Assembly (NCBI GenBank): GCA_037447655.1
Contig: JBBHKE010002465.1
Coordinates: 1 to 48,670, forward strand
DNA length: 48,670 nt
Reading direction: 5' to 3'
Source: Zygnema cylindricum
Taxonomy: Eukaryota; Streptophyta; Zygnematophyceae; Zygnematales; Zygnemataceae
The notes beneath the pieces were generated by a model. That model was given only the letters and a program-made list of their open reading frames with translations. It was not told the DNA's origin and ran no database searches. Positions 33,328 to 43,271 of this stretch are shown one piece after another (positions within the stretch are counted from its first letter, which is position 1; every line of letters starts with the position of its first letter). Made by a program: the position numbers and the translations under genes.

Positions 33328-33876
33328 TACACCGTGAATCGCTATTACAACGTGAATCGGTATTAGCGTAATGAAATAAATAGCGTAATAAAACAATTAG
33401 TAACATTTACGCAATTACGCTATTTGAGAATGTCGTTTTGTGTGGAAATAATTTTAATTCTAATTTTTCGTATACTCTAATTTATACATAGCTTTGTAAA
33501 AAAAATTGGAGCATAATATCTCCACACTAAAATATGTGCATGTACGAAATTGTTCAAATCGTACGCCGTCGCGTTTTTTTGACATCCGCGTATGCCGGAA
33601 AATATTTTCGCAATTACATGTTAGCGCGACTACGGGACAGCGTGAATGTTTTTAATGTAATTTTCTACTTGAAAAAGTACAAAATCGTATGTCTCTGACA
33701 TTCCGTACACCACACTATTTATAATGGCACTATATTAGAGTCATGAATCCTATTTGATGGGGCTACCTCAAATAACGTGTAAAAACATTTAGAATGTTTA
33801 ATTCTATTTGAGAATTGCCCAAAAAAACGCTTTACCTCAATTAGCGCTCAACACGCTAATAGCAATTCACGGTGTA
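33328..33876. mobile_element. 549-bp TIR element
   Basis: Left TACACCGTGAATCGCTATTA and right TAATAGCAATTCACGGTGTA are inverted repeats with one mismatch in 20. The interior is AT-rich and non-coding. The ends share TACACCG with the 203-bp MITEs, so they may use the same transposase. Confidence 0.7.
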
Positions 33877-34057
33877 GTGTTAATGTTTTTTTCGCCACTT
33901 AAAACATCTTTTCTCCGTACACATTTGTCCGATTGTGGATGTGACAGTTGCGATTGAAAGATACGATTCTCAACTTCCGATTGGCGGTCTCAAATTGAAA
34001 ATCGGACAAGTGTGTACGGAGAAAAGATGTTTTACGGGGCGAAAAAATTATTAACAC
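33877..34057. mobile_element. foldback MITE with 58-bp arms
   Basis: Arms 33877-33934 and 34000-34057 are near-perfect inverted repeats (GTGTTAAT, then TTTCGCC, then ACATCTTTTCTCCGTACACA). The 65-bp loop matches 4334-4385 inverted. The right outer end extends as TAACGATTAACGGTGTA to 34076; the left outer end is replaced by the neighbouring element. Confidence 0.7.
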
Positions 34058-34076
34058 TAATAACGATTAACGGTGT

Positions 34077-34551
34077 ACTTGTACTTACGCTTCTAAAGGT
34101 ACACTCATTTGTACTTGACGTACGAAACATACATGAAATGTGTACGGAATTAAACACAAGGTACAATAAGGTGAATATAACAAAAAATAAAAGTGAAAAT
34201 AGTAAAATACGTCCCAAATTTTAGTCCGTGACTGTACAGTAGAGGTAAGCATTGATGTTTCATTCGTTAAAATGTTGAAAATTTTACGATTATTCATTAT
34301 TTTTTGGGTTTTTTGAACTTTTCGTAAATTTCGTATACTTTTCGTGTACGGATAATATGTACGGATGTAATGCACAGAATTAAAAAAAAAAAAAATTAAG
34401 TACAACGTGAATCGTTATTAGAGTTAAGAAACCGATACGCGTTCCCATGTTTTTAGGGTTAGCCGCGATAGCCTGTGTTCACATTTTCGACGCCTGAACA
34501 TGTGAGAACAGGTTATCACGATTTTCCCTCGTCTTTATGACTTTGAATGGA
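34077..34551. other. unassigned AT-rich spacer
   Basis: Only short frames. It carries CGCGTTCCCATGT (about 34438), echoing the 32.6-kb element terminus, and an A-run near 34382. Confidence 0.35.
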
Positions 34552-34559
34552 ATCTGCGC

Positions 34560-35365
34560 CAGAGGTCGCAAAAGTCAAAAAAATTCATGCCCGAAACCGA
34601 CCGTTTGTTTTTTTCAAAATCTGAGTAACCGACGCCCGACCGAGTTTTGTCACGCTCCAAAATTGTTAGCCGTTAACCGACCGTCGTTTACAAAAAAAAA
34701 AATTAACCGAATCTTGATTTTTCGCGACTAACCGTGCCCGCCCGTAACCGAAAAAGTACAAAATTAATCAATGTACGACGGAATAAACCAATAAATACGA
34801 ATTGTCGCGTTCCCTAAGATTTGCGAAATGAATAGTGTTACTACTGTGTTAGATTTGCGACGCTTTGTCACGTTGCCTAAGATTTGCGAAATGAATACTG
34901 TACTACCGTGTCAGATTTGCGACGCTTTGTCGCGTTCCCTTTGATTTACGAAATAAATAGCTTACTCCAGTACCGTGTCAGATTTGCGACGGTAATCATG
35001 ATGTCACGTACTTCCACGATGCCAAAGAGTACAAATTACATGAATGTTGGATTATCTTTTTGTAAGATTCGCGAAATGAATAGTGTTAGTACCGTGTCAG
35101 ATTTGCCACAGTAATCATGATGCCACGTACTTCCACGATACCAAAAGTACAAAGAACAGTAATGTTGGAAAAAAAAAGTACAAAATTTTCTTTTTTTTTG
35201 TTTTTTTGTTTGACCGACCGTAACTGACCGTTTTTATTTTCTTGGTGAGTCAACCGACCGTAACCGCCCGACCCCCAAAATTTGGCAACCGAATCCGTTC
35301 CGGATCCGGCGCGGGCGGTCGGTTAACGGTCGGTCACGGTTTCGGTTGACCGTTTGCGACCTCTG
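34560..35365. mobile_element. 806-bp non-autonomous hAT-like element
   Basis: Ends CAGAGGTCGCAAA and, inverted, CAGAGGTCGCAAACGG. It is flanked by a perfect 8-bp direct repeat ATCTGCGC (34552-34559 and 35366-35373). The hAT YARNG pattern (CAGAG) and the 8-bp duplication agree. Subterminal regions are rich in CCGACCG/CGGTCGG words. The interior holds a tandem array and no transposase frame. A truncated relative is at 4798-5255. Confidence 0.9.
34803..35130. repeat. about 62-bp tandem array, four units
   Basis: GATTTGCGAAATGAATA-type units start at 34818, 34881, 34943 and 35066 (periods 63 and 62; the last after a longer gap). Each is followed by ACCGTGTCAGATTTGCGAC. Array inside the hAT-like element. 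Confidence 0.8.
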
Positions 35366-35373
35366 ATCTGCGC

Positions 35374-35940
35374 ACGACTTTCCGTGCAACGCACTCAATT
35401 TCCACTGTCGACGCCTTTATCTGACACATGTTCTGTACGTCTGTACAAAAATAATTACACGATTTAGTACGGACTGACACAATTCGTATGCTACACTTTT
35501 TAAAAGCATTTAAAATTAGTACCTAACACTATTTTAACAGTACCAATATTAACGCAAAAAAAAATAGCGAGTATTCTCTCCCTCGTGCTAAAACTTTCCA
35601 ACTCGTGTGACGCCTGCGTGAACGTTTTTCATTTGCTGTCATGGTGATAAATTAACTAAAATCAATTTGCGAGATGATTTCTGATAAAGTTTTTTCCTGA
35701 GCTGCTTCGCGTGCCCGTTGGTCGAAAATTTGAAACCGCCAAAATGAGATTTTCTCGTTGGGGACTGAATTTTGTAGTAAAACGACAAAAAAAACCGGTA
35801 GTCGGTTACATTTTGCGGCGTCTACCTTTAAGTCACGGAACGAAAATCACGGCGTACGTGGCGTATTAGACAATTTGATTTTTTCGCTAAAATAACATAT
35901 TATATAAAAAAATAAAAATATGAAATTTAAAAAATACTTT
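35374..35940. other. unassigned
   Basis: No gene or known repeat recognised; mixed AT-rich intergenic DNA. Confidence 0.35.
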
Positions 35941-36069
35941 ATATCGCGATATATATCGCGATGGTTTATGTTGGTATCGGTACGATATATCGAAGATTAT
36001 TCTCGATCGATATTCAATATATTGAATATCGAGACTATCGCGATATGAATTTACCCGATACCCAACACC
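35941..36069. repeat. TATCG-rich repeat, copy 3, with 24-bp palindrome
   Basis: Many ATATCG/CGATAT words. 36008-36031 is a perfect 24-bp palindrome centred on AATATATT. It lies about 90 bp upstream of the gene at 36162 and may be part of its promoter region. Confidence 0.6.
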
Positions 36070-36107
36070 ACTAATAACGATTCGCGGTGTATCATCCCGT
36101 CCCCATT

Positions 36108-36161
36108 CTTCCCCTCTATTTCCCCTCTCTCTCCCTCTCTCTCCCCCCCCTCCCTCTCCAC
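36108..36161 (+). promoter_or_regulatory. CT-rich leader
   Basis: Almost pure pyrimidine (CCCTCTCTCTCC) directly before the start codon at 36162. It resembles the Y-patch or CT-rich leaders of plant genes. The same layout precedes the frames at 2936 (minus) and 40877. Confidence 0.5.
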
Positions 36162-37343
36162 ATGGTCGGATCTTTCAAAATGGGTTTCTTCTCTCTCCCT
36201 CTTCTTCTCCTCTCCCTCCTTCTCTCTCCCTCTCCCTGCTACTCTTCTCCCACCGGACCCATCTCTCCCACCACCCACATCTCCTCCCTCCGTACAACCG
36301 TCCGTACAAACCTCCCCACAATCCCTCTCCCTTCCACCAAAAAACTCTCCCTCTCCCTCTCCGTATTCCTGATCCCTCCCGAAACGGACAACGGAAAACC
36401 TTTAACGGAACTGCAACATAGAACCATCCGTTCTTTTCTCCGTATCCGTCCGATCCCCAAAATCTTTCTCCTCGGGAATCACTCCTCCTTTGCCAGCCTG
36501 GCATTGTCGTTTCCGGGAAAAGTATTCCAAGAATTTCGTGCGGATTTTGTCTTTTCCCCGGGATCTTCGTCCAATCGTGGGTCACCATTTTTCCACTCCG
36601 TCGTTTCCCGGGCGGTCAACGCCCGTACGGATCTCTCCATGGTGGTCAACGCTGAGCTGGCATTGGTCAACGAAACCCAAATCTCCGATCTTCTCGGAGA
36701 AATTTCCCGGAAGTTTCCCTCCGACCGCGGCTTTTTGCTGACGTGGCCGCGCCACGTCATCAATCAGCTGCCAGCTGGCATTGCCGGGGAATCTCTCCGA
36801 GCCTCCGAGGAGCGACAGCTGGCAATGGATCGTACCTTGACCAGCCACGTGGCAGTGTTTGGACAGGTGGAGACAGCTGGCGGTGCCGGAGCCTGGCTGT
36901 GGGACAACTGTCACGGTCCCCTTTTCGAGGGGGTTATGCCTCCCTTTCCCTCGGGATCCTCGGAGAGTGACACGTGGCTAGCACATGCCAGCCTGGCGAC
37001 GACGAATAGGACGGTGGTGGAGGGAGGGACAGCTGTCACGTGTGTGACGTTGCACCGCAGGGCTTCTTGGGAGGGGAAGGAGGGGAAGGAGGGGGAAGAG
37101 GGAGGAGAGGGGAAGGAGAAGAGGTTGTTGGGGAAAAGGAGGGATTTTAGGCTCGTGAGGTCGCATCGGTTAAAAGAAATGGGTAAGGGGGAGGAGGGAG
37201 AGGAGGGGACGACGGAGGAGAAGGAGAAGAAGGATGAGGGGGAGGTGGAAAGTGATACTCTTTGTCCGACGAGGAATCCATGGATGGCGCAAACTTGTGA
37301 AGTGTCGAAAGGTACGAGGAGATCGAGATTCTATAACTTGTGA
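36162..37343 (+). CDS. secreted/Golgi glycosyltransferase-like protein
   Basis: 393-aa intronless frame. The start at 36162 (or the ATG at 36180) gives an N-terminus with a hydrophobic stretch FFSLPLLLLSLLLSPSPCYS, a probable signal peptide or anchor. In-frame sequence upstream of 36162 is CT-tract translation and is ignored. The middle, from about residue 100 to 285, resembles a plant family with a nucleotide-sugar transferase-like fold (Arabidopsis At2g04280/At4g12700 type, from memory). Evidence is the SPFFHSVVSRA block, a hydrophobic VVNAELALVN strand where those proteins have an Asp-rich site (no clear DxD here), and the WDNCHGPLFEGVMPPF block with a nearby DTWLAHASL (about residues 243-280). 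The last 100 residues are Lys/Glu/Gly-rich. GC content is higher than the flanks. The reaction is unknown; family assignment is tentative. Confidence 0.55.
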   Translation: MVGSFKMGFFSLPLLLLSLLLSPSPCYSSPTGPISPTTHISSLRTTVRTNLPTIPLPSTKKLSLSLSVFLIPPETDNGKPLTELQHRTIRSFLRIRPIPKIFLLGNHSSFASLALSFPGKVFQEFRADFVFSPGSSSNRGSPFFHSVVSRAVNARTDLSMVVNAELALVNETQISDLLGEISRKFPSDRGFLLTWPRHVINQLPAGIAGESLRASEERQLAMDRTLTSHVAVFGQVETAGGAGAWLWDNCHGPLFEGVMPPFPSGSSESDTWLAHASLATTNRTVVEGGTAVTCVTLHRRASWEGKEGKEGEEGGEGKEKRLLGKRRDFRLVRSHRLKEMGKGEEGEEGTTEEKEKKDEGEVESDTLCPTRNPWMAQTCEVSKGTRRSRFYNL

Positions 37344-39144
37344 AACCTATTTCTCTTTAGACCCAATTATGAAAAAGTTGATAAATCTTTTGAAAAAAAA
37401 ATAGAGTAACGCATGGTTATGAATAATTTGTTTAGGGGCGAGTCAACCGTCACAATTAACTCTACAGTGCACACCACTGTTAGTGTTGAACAAATTTTGG
37501 GGACATGAAGTACGAAAGGTTTTCGATTTTATAACGTTTACGATCGTAATCGGAAGGTGTTGTTGTTGCCTTTTGGTTGCTCCCTTGAAAAAAGTTAAAA
37601 AAAAATAAAGAATTCAATGGTGTACAATGAGGTTAAAGACATAAAAAAATGAAAAAAATATGAATTCAATGGTTTACAATGAGGTTAAAGACATAAAAAA
37701 AATAAAAAAAAATGAATTCAATGGTTTACAATGAGGTCAAAGACATTGTAATGTCTAAAAAATGTCTAACATTAAAAGCGATGGGCGTAGTACTTTCTTG
37801 AAATTTAGTTTTTTCTGTTTTTTTAATTCGTTTGTCTTGAGCTTTGTAATCGGTAGTTTGATGTCGAAAAAAATGTCATATAAATTCATTACGAATACTC
37901 GTCATTATTGGGTTTTAATTGTTAACAATTTGTGAACATTTTCATTACAAATATATGTAAATCAAATTAATATATTGATAATTACAATATTACAAATGAA
38001 TTTATGTTTTCATGTCCGTTCATTGACATACTTGGTCATCCGAAAGTTTTTTTTCGGTCGCTTCTACTTCATTTTAAAGTTACAAAAAAAATATATATTT
38101 TTTGGTGCAAATTGTATTAATTTTCTTACACATTTTATTGGGTAAACACTTCTACTAGTAAACCGTACCTTTGACTAAACATTTTAATATTGTTTTTATT
38201 TTTTATTTTTTTGTATTTAAGGATTGCTAGCCTTGAATTGTTCGTTAGACATTCCAAAGTAATTTTAGACTAATCCAAAATTTTGAAACATTTTTTTTGG
38301 AGTGGAGAATTCCGTACATTTCGACATCTGCTTAGCCCCAAAAACCGGAATTAAAATAATATAAAAACAGTGATCGCGCATTTTATGGCGATAAGATTCT
38401 CAAAAATTATATAACCCCGTACACCCATGAGGAATATTCGCGACAAATTTAGGGTTTTGGTCTTGTTGCGGACCAAAATATCGTTTTAACGATTTATTCG
38501 TTACTAAATTTTTCCGTATGGTACTAAAAGTACAACTAAATGTACCTTTGTACCTTGTCATAGTACAGTTCAATCATTCGATCGAATGGTAGTGAGATGA
38601 TCAAGCGTGTGTTACGAAAATTTTCCGTACGGTACCGAAGGTACACATAATTGTACCTTTATACTGTGTGTACGGATAAATATTTCGTACAGGTAAATCT
38701 TTCGATCAAACTATTAAATTATATAAACATTTCTACTATTGAACTGTACCTTGACTAACATTTTAAATATTGGATTGTACCCTGCCTAAACATTTAAAGC
38801 GTTATGTTTGTCACATACTCCAAAGTAGTTTTAACAATGTTAAATTTTGAAACCTTTGTTTTGGGCTGAAGGACATTGTTATATTGGCTCTGGCCCATCG
38901 AGTCGTTTTTAGATCACTAATGTGAGTAAATAAATAAATAATAAATAAAAAAAAAACATTTTTAAAGATGGGGTAACTTATCCCATTAAGATTCTCATCT
39001 GAACTTTCAAAAATCGTGCAATCTTTGTAAATAGATCGTGCAATGGCAAGTGACCCAGTTGGGCCAATCCTTAAAGAGTAAAAATAAAATAAAGTTATGC
39101 AAACTATGAGATCTGAATGGATAATGCTAGTTTTACCTGAATAC
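37344..39144. other. intergenic, AT-rich, with direct repeats
   Basis: No genes. Two segments about 560 bp apart look alike: 38140-38300 and 38705-38870 share AAACWYTTCTACTA, CCAAAGTARTTTTA and TTTTGAAAC. Another pair (38505 and 38617) repeats TTTTCCGTAYGGTAC. GTAC words are very dense at 38500-38700. Confidence 0.5.
37611..37746. repeat. 52-bp tandem repeat, three copies
   Basis: AATTCAATGG at 37611, 37663 and 37715, each followed by TACAATGAGGTYAAAGACAT and an A-rich run. Confidence 0.85.
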
Positions 39145-39347
39145 TACACCGCTCATCGTCATTAGTGTTAATAACACTAATTCGGTCGCAACTTTTTTTG
39201 GCCAAAAATCACAAAATAGAGTTAACAACATTATTTAAGGACGTGGACTACAATTTGCCACGTCTCCTTGCACTAAATTAGTATTGTTAATTCTAATTTC
39301 GCATTAACACTAATAAATCTTTAACTCTAATAACGATAAGCGGTGTA
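39145..39347. mobile_element. 203-bp MITE, copy 2
   Basis: Same length and sequence family as 4455-4657. Ends TACACCGCTCATCGTCATTA and, inverted, TACACCGCTTATCGTTATTA. The internal region with TTTTTTTGGCCAAAAATCAC is shared exactly. Confidence 0.8.
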
Positions 39348-40436
39348 CTATATTCGAAATAGCAATACCGACTCAATTGGGCTAAATAGTTAGAGATTTT
39401 TTTTTTAATGCATATTGTGAGACTTGAATAAATAATTGTATTTTAGGTGGGCTCACTATTAAGTAAAGCAAGGGAATTTTATCGAGATATAAGCCACTCA
39501 TTTGCCCTTGTTATAAAACATATATATGTCATATCCACATAATTCTTTAATTTTTGGTTCGTGAAAAAACGTAAGGGTGAAGTGAGAGCTTCATTCAATT
39601 CACTTAATAAAGTTGACAAAAAGTCGAAACCATGGACCTCAATTCTTATTGGTTATTAATAAATCTTTGACAAAGTCATTCTAAATGCCATTAAAATGTC
39701 AAATAGATGTAGATCTTAGAAGGTTGAAATGAAAAATCAATATATTAACCTCAGAGAAACTTTGAAGTTTTTGAAATTTAAAGGAGAGCACTAGATGTAT
39801 GACAGTAGATGTCTAACTAAAGAATGCTGTTTTGGGTATTTACTAATTGTACTAATTTTAGAAATTTGCATTTGATTATATATTTATTTATCAACTATAA
39901 TTGCATGGTATATGCTTGATGGTAGTGACTAATCTGTCGAGGAAGCTTAAACCTGTGTGGAAAAACTATCATAACCTTTTGTGTTTTGTTGACGGTAAAA
40001 AATATGACTTCTAAAATTCTCACCTGTGTTTAGTAACTTATCTTTGAAACATTTGTGTCAAGAATGGAATTTCATCTATTCTTCCTCCAACAAGTTGAAA
40101 ACAAAAAAAATAGCTTTTTAAAGAAGTTTACTTATTTTGAAAACGTTTACTTTTACTATAGAAATAAAAGAACATTTTACTTCTTTACTCGGTAGAAATT
40201 GTTCTGTAAAATTTCTTCTCTGTATCAACTATCAATTTGATATTTTCCAATTTCATCGTGCACTTTTCTTCCTACTTCCCTATTCCCCTTGCCTGTTACT
40301 CTCTCAATCCACCTCCCCTCCTTAGTCACTTCCTCTTGCTCTCTTCCTTTTTAATCTCTTCTAGCTCTCCCTCCCATTCTTCTTGTTTGGGTCTAGATTA
40401 AGATTTATACTGGCATAATTGTAAAAATAGTAGCTT
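39348..40436. other. intergenic, possible upstream exon hidden
   Basis: AT-rich DNA without a convincing frame. If the glycosyltransferase at 40877 has an upstream exon coding its membrane anchor, it should lie here or further left, but none was identified. Confidence 0.35.
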
Positions 40437-40846
40437 CCTCTCTCTCTCTCCCTCTCCCTCTCCCTCTCCCTCTCCCTCTCCCTCTCCCTCTCCCTCTCCC
40501 TCTCCCTCTCCTCTCCCTCTCCCTCTCCCTCTCCCTCTCCCTCTCCCTCTCCCTCTCCCTCTCCCTCTCCCTCTCCCTCTCCCTCTCCCTCTCCCTCTCC
40601 CTCTCCCTCTCCCTCTCCCTCTCCCTCTCCCTCTCCCTCTCCCTCTCCCTCTCCCTCTCCCTCTCCCTCTCCCTCTCCCTCTCCCTCTCCCTCTCCCTCT
40701 CCCTCTCCCTCTCCCTCTCCCTCTCCCTCTCCCTCTCCCTCTCCCTCTCCCTCTCCCTCTCCCTCTCCCTCTCCCTCTCCCTCTCCCTCTCCCTCTCCCT
40801 CTCCCCCTCCCTCTCCCCCTCCCCCTCTCCCTCTCCCTCTCATCTC
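40437..40846. repeat. (CTCCCT)n microsatellite, about 400 bp
   Basis: Nearly pure hexamer CTCCCT on the plus strand with one phase slip near 40508 and a few C-insertions after 40800. It opens a Gly-Glu frame on the minus strand that is an artefact. It ends about 30 bp before the splice-acceptor-like TTTTTCCAG at 40868-40876. Confidence 0.95.
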
Positions 40847-40876
40847 ACTCCACCTCACTCTTGACTGTTTTTCCAG

Positions 40877-42000
40877 ATGTCGTCGGCTTTTGTCTAACGG
40901 AAGTCGCATGCACATGTGGCTCCATTTCCATTCCCATTGACAAATTTTCTTCCTCTAACGAACATCAAAACGACAACATAACGGCCACGGGAGCCAATCA
41001 GGTCGAAGTAAGACAAAAATGGCTTTGTAATGCGGTTTCTCCAAAACCTTACCTCTCGATGAAGGAATTGACCATGGCGGCGTCTCCCGAAGACAGCATA
41101 ACTCTAGAAGAACTCCTTCCTATTATGGCCGACGACAGAAGAATCGTCGTGACAGTCGGTGTATCGGGTGGATATAAAGATCTTTTGATGAATTTTGTGT
41201 GCACACTCAGAAGATTAGGGTTAAGAGACCCTGTAGTAGCGGCTTTGGATGAACATCTATACCGTTTTGCAAAGGTTTTAGGTCTTCCGGTATACTTGGA
41301 AAAGTTCGAAGAATACAAAAATTTTGAATCTTATTTAAACGTGTCAGAAGTGAGCAAGGAACATAAGAGCGGGAAGTGCGTGTTTGGTTCGATTTGTTTC
41401 AAAAGATTGACGAGACTAAAAAGTCACGTCGTTTTGCGAATTATTAAAGCGGGTTATCATTCTTTTTGGACGGACGTGGATATCGTATGGTTTCGAGATA
41501 CAAAAAAAGAATTTTACGAACTCGGACCGGGTACCTTACCCGTACAATCTGATAACATTTTCGAAACGCGGCCGTTGAATAGCCGGGGATTCAAAACGAA
41601 AGGTACGATCAATTCAGGGTTTTATTTCGCACGTGCTGAACCGACGGTTGTTAAAGCTTTTGAAGCAATTATAAATGACGCTAGGCGTAAAGTCGGGCAA
41701 CTTTCAGAACAACCGAGTTTTTACCAAGTTCTATGTGGGAATAAACAACAATTTTTAGTTGGAGATAACGAATGTTTGTATAAAGGTTTAAGAGTCATAT
41801 TTCTAAGCCAAAAATTGCATCCCAATGGAGTGATATATAGTTTGTGGGGGAAAAAAAATGCAACAAAATCTTGTCTTCAAATGGGATGTGCTTCACTTCA
41901 CAATAATTTTATTAAAGGCCCCGATGCGAAGAAGTGGAGGTTTCAAAGGCAAAATTTATGGATTTGGGATGAAGACAAACGGTTGTGCAAGTACAACTAA
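40877..42000 (+). CDS. GT77-type nucleotide-diphospho-sugar transferase exon
   Basis: Single long frame ending at the stop at 42000. The frame is open back to 40861, but there is no in-frame ATG before 41059. TTTTTCCAG just before 40877 looks like a 3' splice site, so an upstream exon (expected to code a type II membrane anchor) is likely; alternatively translation starts at 41059. The domain matches PF03407/GT77. IVVTVGVSGGYKDLLMNFVC is near 41143. The catalytic DxD is in FWTDVDIVWFRD (TDVD codons 41470-41481). GTINSGFYFARA is near 41604. The GCASLHNNFIKG block near 41888 is the usual His-Asn acceptor-side motif, followed by the terminal region. GT77 enzymes are Golgi arabinosyl-, xylosyl- or galactosyl-type transferases acting on wall polymers or glycoproteins; substrate cannot be told here. 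The frame has no stops or shifts and looks functional. Confidence 0.75.
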
Positions 42001-42564
42001 CATGCAAATATGTTTAGAATAATGCTTATAGACAGTTTTCTAGTCAAATTAGTAATTTTTAGTTTATGTTAGTTACATTCATCGATATTAGTTAGTTTAC
42101 TTATTGTGCCAATTGTGACTAGAAAAAACAAAGAAGTTGGTGAATTCGATTGGTAATTTGGATTGACATCCTTTGTTTATTTTTTATGGTCACACACTCA
42201 ATGATGATATTTGTGTTTTGACATGTGACATGCGTCATTGTTTGAATATGGGCGGGTGAAGGTCCCATAACCCTTTTTCGACATCATTAAAAAATTTGAT
42301 GTTATTTAGAGTGGTTGATGTTATTCTCATAATCATGATGCACTTCGGTGAAATATATTGGATATTAAACAGAGTTTCACATTGTCTCCTCTTCCTTGTT
42401 GTCTTAATCTTGGTTGTTGCGGTCTTAGCTTCGTCAACCGTCTTTCAATTTCAATTTTCTTTTGTTGAGAGGGTTTTTTGTCCGGATTTAGATTTTATTG
42501 ACTCCATTATTACTTATGCTCTCCATTTTTTGTTTCAAAATCTCTCAGCAATAGGTGATTTTGA
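42001..42564. other. 3' flank of glycosyltransferase
   Basis: AT-rich, with no further frame recognised. It probably contains the 3' UTR. Confidence 0.4.
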
Positions 42565-42870
42565 GGTCTTATAGTGGAGGTCTGATAGTGTAGGACTAAT
42601 AGTGGAGGTTTAATGGACTAATAATGGAGGACTAATGTTGGAGTACTAATAGTGGAGGACTAATAGTGGAGTACTAATAGTGGTGGACTAATAGTGGAGG
42701 AGTATTTAGTGGAGGACTAATAGTGAAGGACTAATAGTGGAGGACTAATAGTGAAGGTCAAATAGTGGAGGATTAATAATGGAGTTCTAATATAGGAGGA
42801 CTAATGGTGGAGAATTGATAAATGGAGGACTAATAGTGGGGGACTAATAGTGGAGGACTAATAGTGGAGG
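42565..42870. repeat. 14-bp minisatellite
   Basis: About 20 degenerate copies of GGAGGACTAATAGT on the plus strand with insertions and substitutions (TTTAATGG, GAAGG variants). Confidence 0.9.
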
Positions 42871-43271
42871 TAAAAGAAAGACAAATTATACTTTTATGTG
42901 CTTAATTTGTAGTCCTTTTTACAGTTGGTAAGTGACCGCTAGTAACATATGGTTCCCAATTATGGTTAATTATAGTGACATAGTATCATACATATCAAAG
43001 TAGGACAATTTGTTGTAGCAATGGAATTTTTTTAATATTAGTAAATGTATTAGATACGACAACGAAATTGTAATAATGCTTTTGCCCTTATCAATCGAAG
43101 TAACAAGCTCATACTTAGAATATAGAATAAGACACTTTTATATCATTTCGACCAATTTGGCACATGTAAAATTGTTTGAATCCTGTACCAACGTGTTAGA
43201 GAAATTGATAAAAAAAGTTTCAGTCAACAATATTTTCTTTGTCACCAATCCAAAACAATTTGAAAAAAAAG
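42871..43271. other. unassigned spacer between repeats
   Basis: AT-rich. No gene. It separates the 14-bp minisatellite from the 10-bp satellite. Confidence 0.4.

Noticed and set aside
34803-35130. Regular repeats with spacers, CRISPR-like at first sight
   Set aside because: Unit and gap are both degenerate, the array lies within a eukaryotic hAT-like element with TIRs and target duplication, and no cas-like gene exists.
40361-40915. 184-codon minus-strand Gly-Glu repeat frame
   Set aside because: Pure translation of the (CTCCCT)n microsatellite.
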